A stretch of DNA of 64,000 nt, taken from NCBI RefSeq assembly GCF_003072125.1, contig NZ_QCYH01000001.1, positions 62,001 to 126,000 of the forward strand. The letters run 5' to 3'. The first letter of the stretch is position 1. Every line of letters starts with the position of its first letter. This document shows, piece by piece, positions 20,470 to 30,324 of the stretch. The notes beneath the pieces are model-generated. The model searched no databases. It was not told the DNA's origin and saw only the letters and a program-made list of their open reading frames with translations. A program made the position numbers and the translations under genes. Source of the stretch: Pelagivirga sediminicola. Its GTDB lineage: Bacteria; Pseudomonadota; Alphaproteobacteria; Rhodobacterales; Rhodobacteraceae.

Positions 20470-20498
20470 AACAATCCCGGTCATTGGCCGGGATTGTT
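20470..20498. terminator. Hairpin between convergent RTX/Hint and MobA-like genes
   Basis: An 11-bp perfect stem, AACAATCCCGG/CCGGGATTGTT, with a 7-base loop lies 55 bases after the RTX/Hint stop and 56 bases from the convergent gene end. There is no T-run on either strand, but position and stability suggest a shared bidirectional terminator. Confidence 0.6.
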
Positions 20499-20553
20499 GC
20501 GTTCTGAGTTGGCGCTTGAAGAGATCGATCGCCATGGGGTCACTGAGCGGCGT

Positions 20554-21147
20554 TCATGTCTCTTTCTTGCGCCCGGCGCGCCAATGCACCCAGTCTTCCG
20601 GCGTATCCAGATCGGTGATCGCCCTGCGGCCCGGCAGCGGAACGGGCGTGAAGCCCTCCTGCCGGATGAGCGGCCCGGCGCCCGCATCGCCCGTGAGGCG
20701 CGTCAAAGCGTCAAAATATCTGCGTGGAAAAACAGTGGGATGGCCGGGTCTGCCGTCCTGAGATGTGGCGCGCAGGATCGCGTCCGGCGCCGCCAGATTG
20801 GCGGCGATCATGGCATGCATGTCGGACGTGTCGATATCGGGCAGATCGGGCAGGACCACCATCAGCGCCGTGACATCATCCGGCAGCGCTGCGGTGCCCG
20901 CGCGGATGGAGGCGGAAAGGCCCTGCTCGGGCTCGGCCACCGCAACAAGCGCGACATCCAGTCCGGTCAATGCGGCGATGCGCGCGGGCCTGTCACCGCG
21001 GGTCGTGACATAGACCGGCGCGCCGGTGCGCGCGGCGCGCTCGGCCTGACGCGCCAGAAGCGGCACGCCGTCCACCAGCTCCATCAGCTTGTCCCGCCCG
21101 CCCATGCGCGAAGACGCGCCGGCGGCGGGCATCAGGATGGCCAGCAC
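20554..21147 (-). CDS. MobA/MocA-like nucleotidyltransferase
   Basis: A 197-residue NTP_transf_3-type nucleotidyltransferase. The nucleotide-binding start LMPAAGASSRMGGRDKL and the metal-site region VVLPDLPDI are present, followed by the GRPGHPTVFP motif shared by MocA-type molybdopterin cytidylyl- and guanylyltransferases. It probably transfers CMP or GMP to molybdenum cofactor or a similar phosphate acceptor, but the specificity is unknown and no molybdoenzyme is close by. It is the last gene in the lptF-to-rsmA direction, nine bases after rsmA. Confidence 0.82.
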   Translation of the reverse strand: MLAILMPAAGASSRMGGRDKLMELVDGVPLLARQAERAARTGAPVYVTTRGDRPARIAALTGLDVALVAVAEPEQGLSASIRAGTAALPDDVTALMVVLPDLPDIDTSDMHAMIAANLAAPDAILRATSQDGRPGHPTVFPRRYFDALTRLTGDAGAGPLIRQEGFTPVPLPGRRAITDLDTPEDWVHWRAGRKKET

Positions 21148-21156
21148 CGGCGCGGC

Positions 21157-21993
21157 TCAGGCTTCGAGCGTGCGCGCGAGGGCGCAAAACTGCTCGAGGC
21201 CCACGGTTTCGGCGCGGTCGGTGGGCTGAATGCCCGACGCGATCAGCCTGTCCTCGATATCGGGGGCCAGACCCTTGAGCGCGGCGCGCAGCATCTTGCG
21301 GCGCTGGTTGAACGCCATGGCAACGGTGCGCTCCAACAGCTTCGGCTGCGCGGGATAGCGCGGCGCGGGCAGGGCGGTCAGATGCACCACGGCGCTGGAG
21401 ACTTTCGGCGGGGGCGAGAATGCCTCGGGCGGCAGGGTCATCACGATCCGCGCCTCGCTGCGCCACTGGGCCAGAAGGGCCAGACGGCCATACGCCTTGG
21501 AGCCGGGCACCGCGACGATCCGCTCGGCCACTTCGCGCTGGAACATCAGCGTCAGCGATTGCCAGAAGGGCGGCCAGACATCCGGCGTCAGCCAACGCAC
21601 CAGCAATTCGGTGCCAACATTATAAGGCAGATTGGCCGCCACGCGGATCGGCGGCGTCAGGTGCCGGAGCGGGTCGATCTTCAGCGCGTCGCCCTCCATG
21701 ACGGTCAGGCGGCCGGGATAGGCATCGGCGATCTGCGCCAGCGCGGGCAGGCAGCGGGGATCCTTTTCGATCGCCAGCACATGGCGCGCGCCCTCGGCCA
21801 GCAACCCGCGCGTCAGCCCGCCGGGGCCGGGGCCGATTTCCAGCACGTCGCTGCTGCTCAGGTCGCCGGCCTGCCGCGCGATCTTGGCCGTCAGGTTCAG
21901 ATCCAGCAGGAAATTCTGGCCCAGCGATTTGCGCGCGCTCAGATCATGCTCGGCGATGACGGCACGCAAGGGCGGGAGCGTATCGATGCTCAT
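21157..21993 (-). CDS. rsmA: 16S rRNA (adenine(1518)/adenine(1519)-N6) dimethyltransferase
   Basis: KsgA/RsmA dimethylates two adjacent adenosines in helix 45 of 16S rRNA late in small-subunit assembly. The 278-residue protein has [10 protein letters not shown] at the start, the SAM motif [15 protein letters not shown] (about residue 51) and the catalytic motif [13 protein letters not shown] (about residue 119). The C-terminal helical domain includes [15 protein letters not shown]. The ATG overlaps the pdxA stop by four bases, the standard order pdxA-rsmA. Confidence 0.96.
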   Translation of the reverse strand: MSIDTLPPLRAVIAEHDLSARKSLGQNFLLDLNLTAKIARQAGDLSSSDVLEIGPGPGGLTRGLLAEGARHVLAIEKDPRCLPALAQIADAYPGRLTVMEGDALKIDPLRHLTPPIRVAANLPYNVGTELLVRWLTPDVWPPFWQSLTLMFQREVAERIVAVPGSKAYGRLALLAQWRSEARIVMTLPPEAFSPPPKVSSAVVHLTALPAPRYPAQPKLLERTVAMAFNQRRKMLRAALKGLAPDIEDRLIASGIQPTDRAETVGLEQFCALARTLEA

Positions 21994-22964
21994 GCGCGCC
22001 GCGCCGCGCCCATGCGCGCGGCCATCTTCAGCGCCTCGATCAGCGATGTGGGATTTGCCATGCCGCGCCCTGCGATGTCGAGCGCGGTGCCATGATCGGG
22101 CGAGGTGCGCACGATGGGCAGGCCCAGCGTCACGTTCACGCCCCGGTCGAAATCGAGCGTCTTGATCGGGATGAGGGCCTGATCGTGATACATGCAGATG
22201 GCGGCGTCATAGCCTGCGCGGGCGCCGGGATGAAACATCGTGTCCGCCGAGAGCGGCCCGATCAGGTTCAGCCTCTCGGCGCGTAGCGTGTCCAGAACGG
22301 GCGCAATCAGGTCCAGCTCCTCGCGGCCCATCTTGCCGCCCTCGCCGGCATGGGGGTTGAGGCCGGCGACGGCAAGGCGCGGCGCGGCCAGCCCGAAATC
22401 GCGGATAAGGCCCGCGTGCGTGATGCGGATCGTGTCGGTCAACAACTCCGCCGTCAGCGCGGCGGGCACATCGCGCAAGGGCAGATGAATCGTGGTGGGC
22501 ACCACGCGCAATTGATCACTGGCCAGCATCATCACGACGCGGTCCGTGCCGGTCAGCGCGGCCAGGTATTCGGTGTGGCCGGGATGGGCAAAGCCGGCGC
22601 CGTCCTGCAATGCCTTCTTGTGAATGGGCGCGGTGCAGAGCGCGCCCGCCGCGCCAGACCGGGCCAGCGCGACACCGCGGGCGATGGCGTCGATGACGCC
22701 TTGGGCATGGGCGGGATTCGGCCTGCCGGGGGTGAGGGGGCCGGGCATGGCGTGGGCCAGCACGGGCAATCCTGCCGCGCCGATGGCCTGCTCGGGCTGG
22801 TCAATGAGCGTGACCGGGCAGCCCGCTGGCAGATGCGCGGGATCGCCGATCCAGAAGAAGGGCAGGGACGCCCCCAGCGCCTGCCACGCCTTTTGCGCCA
22901 GCTCGGGGCCGATGCCGGACGGCTCCCCGCAGCTGAGCGCGATGGGGGGCAGGGGCGCTTGCAT
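21990..22964 (-). CDS. pdxA: 4-hydroxythreonine-4-phosphate dehydrogenase
   Basis: Oxidises 4-phosphohydroxy-L-threonine with NAD in the DXP-dependent pyridoxal phosphate pathway. The 324-residue protein has the family start [14 protein letters not shown], the motif [11 protein letters not shown] and metal-ligand histidines in GHTEYLA and [11 protein letters not shown]. It sits between surA and rsmA with one-base and four-base overlaps, a conserved operon order in proteobacteria. Confidence 0.96.
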   Translation of the reverse strand: MQAPLPPIALSCGEPSGIGPELAQKAWQALGASLPFFWIGDPAHLPAGCPVTLIDQPEQAIGAAGLPVLAHAMPGPLTPGRPNPAHAQGVIDAIARGVALARSGAAGALCTAPIHKKALQDGAGFAHPGHTEYLAALTGTDRVVMMLASDQLRVVPTTIHLPLRDVPAALTAELLTDTIRITHAGLIRDFGLAAPRLAVAGLNPHAGEGGKMGREELDLIAPVLDTLRAERLNLIGPLSADTMFHPGARAGYDAAICMYHDQALIPIKTLDFDRGVNVTLGLPIVRTSPDHGTALDIAGRGMANPTSLIEALKMAARMGAARRA

Positions 22965-24283
22965 CAGTATTCGATGATCCGCGCCTCGGAGCGGAGCTGC
23001 TCAAGATAGCCGTTGGCGAAGGATTCCAGCCGCCGATTGGCGATCTGCGCCGAAAGCTGGGCGGTCTCGTCGGGCGCGGCGGCCGCGCCCTCGGCAGGAG
23101 CGGCGTCGATGGCGGTGCCGTCCGCGGGCGCCTCCGGCGTCTCCGCGGTGATTGTCTGGCTGCGACCGCACATCATCAGCAGGACCAGTGTCTGGCCACC
23201 CGCGCGCGTCACATCATAGGACACCTCGCCCGGATCGAGCCGCGACAGCGAAATGGCGATATCGTCAGGGATCTCGCCGGGCGCCTTCGTGCCGCGCTCC
23301 AGCACGCTTTCGGGCTGGCCCTTGGCGATGCCATACAGATCGTCGCAGGTGTCGGTCTGCGCGTCGATCTGCGCCGCGCGGGCGATCGCATCGGCGCTGC
23401 GCCCGCCGGGAATGTAATAGGCGGCGTATTCGATCGCCGCATAATCGGGCGTGGCGACATCGGTTTCCTGAATGTCGCGCATCTGGAACAGCGCCACGGC
23501 GCCCTGAAGCGGCAGGGGATCCGTCACCTCGCCGGGCGCAAGGCCCAGAACGAGCGGGCGCAGCACCGGCGGAAGCTGCGTGATCGGCTGCCACGGCAGC
23601 TGGCCGCCCGCATCGCGCGTCCGCGTCGCCGACACCTGCCGCGCCTGCGCCGAGAAGGCGGCGGTCGAGGTCAGCTCGGAGATCCGGCGCGCGCGGGCCA
23701 TCGCGGCCTCTTCGCCCTCGACCTCGAAGGGGATGATGATCTCGGACAGCAGGACGCGCACGCCGGTGCCGTCGGTGATGGCCGCGCGGGCGCGCTCCAG
23801 ATCCTCTTCGCTGACGGACACGCGCGGGCCGAACCGGGCCTGCGTCACCTCGCGCCAGATCAGACCGGAGCGCACGAATTCGCGGAACGTCTCCTCGGAC
23901 ACGCCGCCGCGCGCCAGAAGCGCCAGCAGCTGATCGGCGTCCAGACTGCCCTGTGCGGCGAATTGCTCCATCCCGGCGCGCAGCTGGGCGTCGTCTATGC
24001 TGACGCCGGTGGCGATCGCGGCCTCGGCCTTGAGCCGGTCCTCGATCAATTGCTGGCGCGCCAGTTTGGCCGGATCGGCGGGTGCACGCAGCAGCGTAAG
24101 CAGCTTGGCGCGCTGGTCCAGCTCATAGCGCGTGACGGCCGCGCCGTTGACCTTGATCACCGGATCGAACAGGCCCTGCGCCGCCGCCATGTTCGGCGCC
24201 GAGGCGGTCACGCCCGCCAGCGGCAGGAAAAGGGCCAGGGCAAGGCCCCGCAGGATGGGTTTGGCATGGATCATTGAGGTCAT
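22964..24283 (-). CDS. surA: Periplasmic peptidyl-prolyl isomerase/chaperone SurA
   Basis: Periplasmic chaperone that escorts outer-membrane proteins, including LptD, to the Bam complex. The protein has 439 residues from an ATG at 24283, which overlaps the lptD stop (ATGA). A signal peptide is followed by the SurA N-terminal region (FDPVIKVNGAAVTRYELDQRAKLL) and a PPIase-like domain around residues 195-300 that ends near LPLQGAVALFQMRDI. A low-complexity Ala/Pro stretch lies near the C-terminus. Annotation as a PpiC-domain protein would be equivalent. Confidence 0.9.
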   Translation of the reverse strand: MTSMIHAKPILRGLALALFLPLAGVTASAPNMAAAQGLFDPVIKVNGAAVTRYELDQRAKLLTLLRAPADPAKLARQQLIEDRLKAEAAIATGVSIDDAQLRAGMEQFAAQGSLDADQLLALLARGGVSEETFREFVRSGLIWREVTQARFGPRVSVSEEDLERARAAITDGTGVRVLLSEIIIPFEVEGEEAAMARARRISELTSTAAFSAQARQVSATRTRDAGGQLPWQPITQLPPVLRPLVLGLAPGEVTDPLPLQGAVALFQMRDIQETDVATPDYAAIEYAAYYIPGGRSADAIARAAQIDAQTDTCDDLYGIAKGQPESVLERGTKAPGEIPDDIAISLSRLDPGEVSYDVTRAGGQTLVLLMMCGRSQTITAETPEAPADGTAIDAAPAEGAAAAPDETAQLSAQIANRRLESFANGYLEQLRSEARIIEY

Positions 24284-26451
24284 TTCTTGCATTCCCGAAC
24301 ATAGCTTTTGTCCTCGGTGCGCGCGCTGAAGCCACGCAGGCCGACGGTAAGCGATATGTCCGTCGACGGCTCGAGGATAGTGGAAGAGGTGAAGCGGCGC
24401 GAGGCCGAAAGCGAAACATCGACACATTCATTGGTATAGGTCACGCCCACGCCGGCCCGGACGCTGCGATCGCTTGCTACGTCATAGCGCCATTCGGCAT
24501 TGCCTGTCCAATGGCGTGACAAACGGTAGGATCCGTCGAAGGCCCATTCCGAGATCTCGGAGGGCCGTTCCTCCTGCGGATCCTCGCGCAGCCAGATATA
24601 GGTGGCGCCAAGGTCCACGACCGCATTGCGCCAACCGGCGCGGGCCTCGGCCTTGGTGGTGTCGAACGCGCCGTCCAGCAGGCCCCGCGCGGTCAGGCTA
24701 AGCCCGTTCCGCGTCAGGATCTGCCCGGCGAGCAGGACGTCCGACGTGCTGCCGCGCAATCCGGAGGACTGAGAGAAGCTCTGACCGCCGTCCCAATCGC
24801 GCTGGGTGCGCTCGCGGGCGATCTGCCCGACCACGAAGGTGCTGCGCAGCCCGGCCGGCGCAAAGCGCGACCAGCTGAGCCCGTAGGCGGCGTTCGCCCC
24901 CCGCTCGCGGCGGTCGGCGGCGGCAAAGCGCGATATCGACAGCAGGTTGCCTTCGTCGAATTCGGTGCGCGTGCTTTCGTCATCGGGGATGTTGCGCGTC
25001 TCGCCGCCGACCCAGGCCAGCTGAAGCATCGGCTCGATCAGGTGGGTCACGCCGCGCGACGTTGTCTTGGCCAGCGGATAGCGCAGCGTCAGCGCGGTGC
25101 TGGGGGTGACGTCGCTCAGGCTGCTGCGCGACGTGGTGCCCGCGTCGTTCACGCGAATATGGTCAAACGCCAGCCCCGTCTGCAGACCTGCGCGCAGCCC
25201 GCCGAGCAGCGTCCATGTGCGCATCCAATCGGCGCTGGTCGTGATGCGCGTGACGTCGCGCCCGTCCGAGAAACGGTCGAAATCGGTCAGGTCGGTGTCG
25301 GTGATCTCCGATGACCAGCGATAATGGCTGTGCGCCTCCGCCGCCAGGCGCAGCTCGCCGCCCAGGCGGGTGGGAAAATACCGCTTCTCATAATCGAAAT
25401 TGGCCACGCTGGACGGCAATGTCGAGCTGTCCTCGTCGGGGCGCAGGGTATGAAAATAGGTCAGCGCCGCGCGCCGCCACTCATCGCGGCGCACCCGCTC
25501 GACCGAAATCTCGCTTTGGAGGCGGTCTTTGTCGGAATAGTTGTAATCGACCAGATAGGCGTCATCCTTGACCGCCTCGATGTTGAAGCGCAGGACGTAA
25601 TCCTGCGGCAGCGCAAAGACGCCGCGGCCAAAGACATAGGCCCGGTTGTCCCGGCGCACCAGGTCATCGCGGCTGAACGCGCCCTCGAACTCGATCCCGC
25701 CGCTGGCGAAAGACTGGCGATAGCGGAATTCCAGCGTTCGGGTCATGTCCGAGTAATAGGGCGTCAGCGTCAGATCCTTGTCATCGCCGATAGCGATGAA
25801 ATAGGGCACCTTTATGCCGAACCCCAGCAGGCTGGAGTTATAGAGCGAGGGCGCAAGGAATCCCGTCGCGCGCGTCACCGTGGGATCGGGCAGGCGCAGG
25901 CGCGGGAAATAGGCGATGGGCAGGGGGCCCACCCGGAACTGCGCCCCGTCGATATAAAGCTGCCGGGTCTCGGCGTCATGGATCACCCTGCGCGCCCGGA
26001 TCTGCCACAGCGGCGTCTTGCCGTCAGCGCAGACGCGGCAGGACGTGACGGCGGCCTTGTAGAGCTGCGAATACCGCCCGTCCTTGCGGTTCACCTGCGT
26101 GGCGGCCAGTTGCAGCTGATCGTCCATGACGACGCGCGCGCCGCTGAGGATGCCGTTGCGCAGATCGCGGTCCAGCTCGGCGGCATCGGCCAGCACGGTG
26201 GTATAGTCGCCGTCGAACAAGGTGATCGGCCCGGTAATCTCCAGCCGGTCGATCGCCTTGTCATAGGTGATGCGCTGCGCCTTCAGGCGCTGTCCGTCAT
26301 GCACCGCCTCGACATTGCCGGTCGCGATCAGGGTGCCGCCGCCCTCGATCAGCACGTCGTCGGCAATCAGCAGCGCGCCGCCATCCTGTGCCAGCGCCAT
26401 GGCGGGCAGGAGGGCAAGCAGCGACAGCAGGGATCGAAACGGGCGGATCAT
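24280..26451 (-). CDS. lptD: LPS-assembly outer-membrane protein LptD
   Basis: Outer-membrane beta-barrel that inserts lipopolysaccharide into the outer leaflet together with LptE. The 723-residue protein starts at 26451 (MIRPFRSLL) with a signal peptide cleaved near ALAQ. A periplasmic OstA/beta-taco domain follows (DDVLIEGGGTLIATGNVEAVHDG). The large C-terminal barrel contains the conserved YFPRLRLPDPTVTRATGFLAP region and alternating aromatic strands. The ATG overlaps the lptG stop (ATGA) and its stop overlaps surA, so LPS transport and folding functions are co-translated. Confidence 0.95.
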   Translation of the reverse strand: MIRPFRSLLSLLALLPAMALAQDGGALLIADDVLIEGGGTLIATGNVEAVHDGQRLKAQRITYDKAIDRLEITGPITLFDGDYTTVLADAAELDRDLRNGILSGARVVMDDQLQLAATQVNRKDGRYSQLYKAAVTSCRVCADGKTPLWQIRARRVIHDAETRQLYIDGAQFRVGPLPIAYFPRLRLPDPTVTRATGFLAPSLYNSSLLGFGIKVPYFIAIGDDKDLTLTPYYSDMTRTLEFRYRQSFASGGIEFEGAFSRDDLVRRDNRAYVFGRGVFALPQDYVLRFNIEAVKDDAYLVDYNYSDKDRLQSEISVERVRRDEWRRAALTYFHTLRPDEDSSTLPSSVANFDYEKRYFPTRLGGELRLAAEAHSHYRWSSEITDTDLTDFDRFSDGRDVTRITTSADWMRTWTLLGGLRAGLQTGLAFDHIRVNDAGTTSRSSLSDVTPSTALTLRYPLAKTTSRGVTHLIEPMLQLAWVGGETRNIPDDESTRTEFDEGNLLSISRFAAADRRERGANAAYGLSWSRFAPAGLRSTFVVGQIARERTQRDWDGGQSFSQSSGLRGSTSDVLLAGQILTRNGLSLTARGLLDGAFDTTKAEARAGWRNAVVDLGATYIWLREDPQEERPSEISEWAFDGSYRLSRHWTGNAEWRYDVASDRSVRAGVGVTYTNECVDVSLSASRRFTSSTILEPSTDISLTVGLRGFSARTEDKSYVRECKK

Positions 26452-27539
26452 CCATCCTCCATATGCAGCATGATGCCGAACGCAAGCATCAATGAGGCAA
26501 CAGGCGGCGCCCACGCGGCCAGAATGACCGGTATCTGCCCGTTCTCGCCCAGAACCTGCGCGAAATTGCGGACGTAATGCAGCGAAAAGCCCAGCATGAT
26601 CGCCACCAGCACCGATATGCCGGTATTGGTGGTGCGCACATGGCGCATGGTAAAGGCGGCGGCGACCATCACCAGCGCCATCAGGAAGATCGGCTGCGCC
26701 AGCTCCATCTGGAACCACACGGCATAGCGGCGCGCCGAAAACCCGGCCTGCTCAAGCTGGTCGATGAAGTCGGGCAGATCCCAGATCGCGATATATTCAG
26801 GCTTGCCGAAACTGTCGACGATGCCGTCCCGCGTCAGGGCCGACGGGACCGTAAAGCGATCCATGCGCTGCGCGCCCGCTTCGGGGTTCACGTCGCCCGA
26901 CAGCTCCCACAGCTTGACGCCCTCCAGCAGCCATTCGCCCGTCCCCAGCGTCGCGCGCTCTGCCGCGATGCGGCGCACTGGCTCGCCCTGGCGCGAGAAG
27001 CCGATGAAGGTGGCATCGAACAGTGTGCTGACATCGGCGCTGGCCGAGACGGCATGGATCACCGTCTGCCCCTCGGCGCTGCCCTGCCGCAGCCACAGAC
27101 CCTCGGAGGACAGCGCAAGGATGCTGGCGCCATTGCCGCTATAGCTGGCGACCAGATCGTGATAGCGTTTGGAGGACGCGGCGACGACGGGATTGAGGAT
27201 CGCGATCGACACGAGGCCCACCAGCGCCGCCACCACCAGCGGCGCCAGCGCGCCGCGAAACCCCGACAGGCCCGATGCGCGCACCACCACCATCTCGGAC
27301 GAGCGGGCCAGCCGCACGAACAGTGCGACCGACGCGAGGATCATCACCAGCGGCAGGATCTCGTAATTGGCATGCGGCAGGTTCAGCAGCACGATTTCCG
27401 CCACGCTCCAGACCGGCAGGTCCGGAAAATCCTGCAGCTCGTCGACCATGTCGATCAGCCCCAGGATGATGATGAAGATGACGGTGATCCCCAGATAGGT
27501 CCACAGGAACTTGCGCGCGAAATAAAGGTGCAGCGTCAC
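26448..27539 (-). CDS. lptG: LPS export ABC transporter permease LptG
   Basis: Inner-membrane subunit of the LptB2FG machine that extracts LPS from the inner membrane. The 363-residue protein has the YjgP/YjgQ topology: two N-terminal helices, a third helix pair, a large periplasmic jellyroll domain (about residues 135-265) and C-terminal helices. The start is a GTG at 27539 that overlaps the lptF stop (GTGA). The longer frame upstream overlaps lptF and is non-coding. Confidence 0.93.
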   Translation of the reverse strand: MTLHLYFARKFLWTYLGITVIFIIILGLIDMVDELQDFPDLPVWSVAEIVLLNLPHANYEILPLVMILASVALFVRLARSSEMVVVRASGLSGFRGALAPLVVAALVGLVSIAILNPVVAASSKRYHDLVASYSGNGASILALSSEGLWLRQGSAEGQTVIHAVSASADVSTLFDATFIGFSRQGEPVRRIAAERATLGTGEWLLEGVKLWELSGDVNPEAGAQRMDRFTVPSALTRDGIVDSFGKPEYIAIWDLPDFIDQLEQAGFSARRYAVWFQMELAQPIFLMALVMVAAAFTMRHVRTTNTGISVLVAIMLGFSLHYVRNFAQVLGENGQIPVILAAWAPPVASLMLAFGIMLHMEDG

Positions 27540-28675
27540 GATAGCGCCTCCGCCCGGTCGCGCCTGCGCAAGCGGCGCAAGAGGCCCGGATGCGCCGCCG
27601 CATACAGCAGGCCGGCAGACAGCAGGAGCCCCACGGCACTGGGCAGGTAAAGCAGCGGCCACATCATCGGCGCGTCCAGAACCGGGCCGGCCACCGCGCT
27701 TTCGATCAGTTTGACGCCGATCAGCAGCACGAAGGCGGTGATGATCTGTCGCCAGACGCCAAAGCGGCTGTAGCCGCCCAGAAGCAGCGTGGCAAAGCCG
27801 ACCAGCGCGGCGACGATGCACAGGATCGCCTGCGCAAAGCGCGAATGCAGCGTCGTCAGCGCCGCGCCCAGCGTCACGCCCGTCCGTTCGGCCACGGCGG
27901 CCGGATCGCGCAGCAGATCCGGCGTCGATGCAAACGCGATCCGGTCCAGATTGAGCGCGTTTTGCGCCACCAGACGGCTGATGTCATAGGAAAAATCGTC
28001 AAAATGCGTGGTAAAGAGCCGCTGGCCGTCCGCCGCCACGTTCTGCGCCAGCCCGTTCAGCATGACCAGCTTGGTGCTGCCGCCCTCCTGCACCAGATAC
28101 GCCTTGGAGGAGGTGTAGGTCGTCGGACCGTCGCCCCGACGGCGATCGGACAGGAACACGTTGCGCAGCTCGCCCTGCGGCGTGATCTGGCGGATGTAGA
28201 AGGTGACGCCGGAGGCGGGATGCAGGAATTCGCCCTCCGTCAGCAGCTTGGCGGTGATGTTGCCGGACACTTCGGAGCGGCGCTGCTCCAGCTGTTTCAG
28301 GCTGAGCGGGATCAGCACATGCAGCAATAGCGACATCATCAGCGCCACGATCACCCCGTAATAAAGGACGGGCCGCGCCAGCCGCCAGGGGCTGAATCCG
28401 GTGGCCTGCATCACGGTCAGCTCGCTTTCCGTCGACAGACGGTTGGTCACGTAAACCGATCCGGCAAAGGCCGCGATCGGCAGCACGAGGCCGATCACGC
28501 CGGGCAGGGTGAGCGCGGTGAATTCGATGACGATCCAGGATGACTGGCCGTCGCTGATCAGGCGGTCGAACATGCGCACCGCCTTGTTGATCCAGAAGAT
28601 CGACACCAGCACCAGCGCGAAGAATCCGAACAGCACCATGAATTGCGACAGCATATATCTGTCGAATCTGGCCAC
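27536..28675 (-). CDS. lptF: LPS export ABC transporter permease LptF
   Basis: Partner of LptG in the inner-membrane LPS extractor. The 379-residue YjgP/YjgQ-family protein begins VARFDRYMLSQFMVLFGFFALVL and carries a periplasmic beta-jellyroll domain of about 130 residues between helix sets. The GTG start at 28675 follows AGGGGG, and the frame extends upstream without a ribosome site. It is the first gene of the lptF-lptG-lptD-surA-pdxA-rsmA-mobA-like operon, and a promoter must lie in the ~175 bases shared with divergent pepA. Confidence 0.93.
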   Translation of the reverse strand: MARFDRYMLSQFMVLFGFFALVLVSIFWINKAVRMFDRLISDGQSSWIVIEFTALTLPGVIGLVLPIAAFAGSVYVTNRLSTESELTVMQATGFSPWRLARPVLYYGVIVALMMSLLLHVLIPLSLKQLEQRRSEVSGNITAKLLTEGEFLHPASGVTFYIRQITPQGELRNVFLSDRRRGDGPTTYTSSKAYLVQEGGSTKLVMLNGLAQNVAADGQRLFTTHFDDFSYDISRLVAQNALNLDRIAFASTPDLLRDPAAVAERTGVTLGAALTTLHSRFAQAILCIVAALVGFATLLLGGYSRFGVWRQIITAFVLLIGVKLIESAVAGPVLDAPMMWPLLYLPSAVGLLLSAGLLYAAAHPGLLRRLRRRDRAEALS

Positions 28676-28851
28676 TCCATTCCCCCTGACACGCAATATC
28701 TGGTGGCACGCTATCGCAATTGGGCGGGCGGTAAAACTGCAAATCCGCGCCTGCGCGCGACTTGGGCGGCGCGCTGCCATTGCACTTGGCCGCAAAATGG
28801 GCAGAGTCCGCGCCAGACAGGAATGCCCAGCCACCACAAAGGAGCCGCGCC

Positions 28852-30324
28852 ATGACGACGCCCGCGAAAACCACCCTCATCGAAATAGATCTGGACGCCA
28901 TCGCCGAGGCGGCGGGGCGCGTCGCGGTGCTGATCGGCAAGGACGGCAAGCTGGACGCGGGAGCGCGCCGCGTGAACAAGCTGACGCGCGGCGCGCTGGC
29001 ACGCATGATCGAGGGCGGCGCGCTGGAGGACATGAAGCCGGGCGATGTGAAAATCCTGAACTGGCCCGCGGGCCTCAAGGCCGAGGCGCTGGACGTGCTC
29101 TGCGTCGAGCGCGGCGCCAAGCCCGTCGAGGCGCGCAAGGCCGGCGCGGCCTTAGGCAAGCTTCTGGGCGAAAAGGGCGCGCTTGTGCTGGCCGCGTCGC
29201 AGCGCCGGCCTGTGGACCTGCTGCAGGGGATCGTGCTGCGCGCCTACAGCTTCACCGCGCGCAAGACCGGCCCGCAGAAGGGCCCCGGCGAGGTGGTGAT
29301 GATGGTTGCCAAACCCGATGAGCTGAAGGGGGAGGCGGATGCCGCGCGCGCGGTCGCGGAGGGCACCTTTTTCACCCGCGATCTGGTGAGCGAGCCGGCG
29401 AACCACCTGACCACCACGGAATTCGCCAAGCGGATCAAGGATATGGAAGGCCTTGGTCTGAAGGTCACGGTGCTGGAGGAGGACAAGCTGGAAGAGCTCG
29501 GCATGGGCTGCCTGCTGAGCGTCGGTCACGGCAGCGCCAGCCCCTCCAAGGTGGCGGTGATGGAATGGATGGGCGGCGCCAGGGGCGACGCGCCGCTGGC
29601 GCTGGTCGGCAAGGGCGTGGTGTTCGACACCGGCGGGATCAGCCTGAAGCCCGCGGCCGGGATGGAAGACATGACCATGGACATGGGCGGCGCGGGCGTT
29701 GTGGCGGGCGTCATGCGCGCGCTGGCGCTGCGCGAGGCCCGCGCCAACGTGGTCGGGCTGGTCGGGCTGGTCGAGAACATGCCGTCGGACCGCGCGACGC
29801 GCCCCGGCGACGTGGTGACATCCATGAAGGGCGACACTGTCGAGGTCATCAACACCGACGCCGAAGGCCGCCTCGTTCTGTCCGACGTGATGTGGTACGC
29901 GCAGGAAACCTACAAGCCGCGCGCGATGATCGATCTGGCCACGCTGACCGGCGCCATCATCGTCGGGCTGGGCCATGAGAATGCGGGCGTCTTCTCCAAT
30001 GACGATGCGCTTTGCAACGCCTTTCTGAAGGCTGCCGAGGCCGTGGGCGAGGGCGCGTGGCGTCTGCCGATGGGGCAGGCCTATGACGACGAGCTGAAAA
30101 GCCAGATCGCGGACATGAAGAATGTCGGCGGCAAGGCGGCCGGCAGCATCACGGCGGCGCAGTTCCTGAAGCGCTTCGTGCAGGAGGGCACGCCGTGGAT
30201 CCATCTTGATATCGCCGGGGTCGCCTCGGTCAAATCCGACACCGCCTATGCGCCCAAGGGCGCGACTGGCTGGGGCGTCATGGCGCTGAACCGGCTGGTT
30301 GCGGACATGATCGAGGAGGGCTGA
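28852..30324 (+). CDS. pepA: Leucyl aminopeptidase (M17)
   Basis: Cytosolic two-metal aminopeptidase that removes N-terminal residues; in some bacteria it is also a DNA-binding accessory factor. The 490-residue protein has an N-terminal macro-like domain and a catalytic domain with metal ligands in GKGVVFDTGGISLKP and the family signature NTDAEGRLVLSD. AAAGGAG eight bases upstream fixes the ATG at 28852. The gene overlaps holC (TGATG), an arrangement also seen in other proteobacteria. Confidence 0.95.
   Translation: MTTPAKTTLIEIDLDAIAEAAGRVAVLIGKDGKLDAGARRVNKLTRGALARMIEGGALEDMKPGDVKILNWPAGLKAEALDVLCVERGAKPVEARKAGAALGKLLGEKGALVLAASQRRPVDLLQGIVLRAYSFTARKTGPQKGPGEVVMMVAKPDELKGEADAARAVAEGTFFTRDLVSEPANHLTTTEFAKRIKDMEGLGLKVTVLEEDKLEELGMGCLLSVGHGSASPSKVAVMEWMGGARGDAPLALVGKGVVFDTGGISLKPAAGMEDMTMDMGGAGVVAGVMRALALREARANVVGLVGLVENMPSDRATRPGDVVTSMKGDTVEVINTDAEGRLVLSDVMWYAQETYKPRAMIDLATLTGAIIVGLGHENAGVFSNDDALCNAFLKAAEAVGEGAWRLPMGQAYDDELKSQIADMKNVGGKAAGSITAAQFLKRFVQEGTPWIHLDIAGVASVKSDTAYAPKGATGWGVMALNRLVADMIEEG

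Noticed and set aside
18730..20535. 601-residue open frame on the minus strand across the RTX/Hint gene
   Set aside because: It is a shadow of the plus-strand gene caused by the regular Asp/Gly codons. The plus strand carries clear RTX, Ig-like and Hint motifs and has a good ribosome site.
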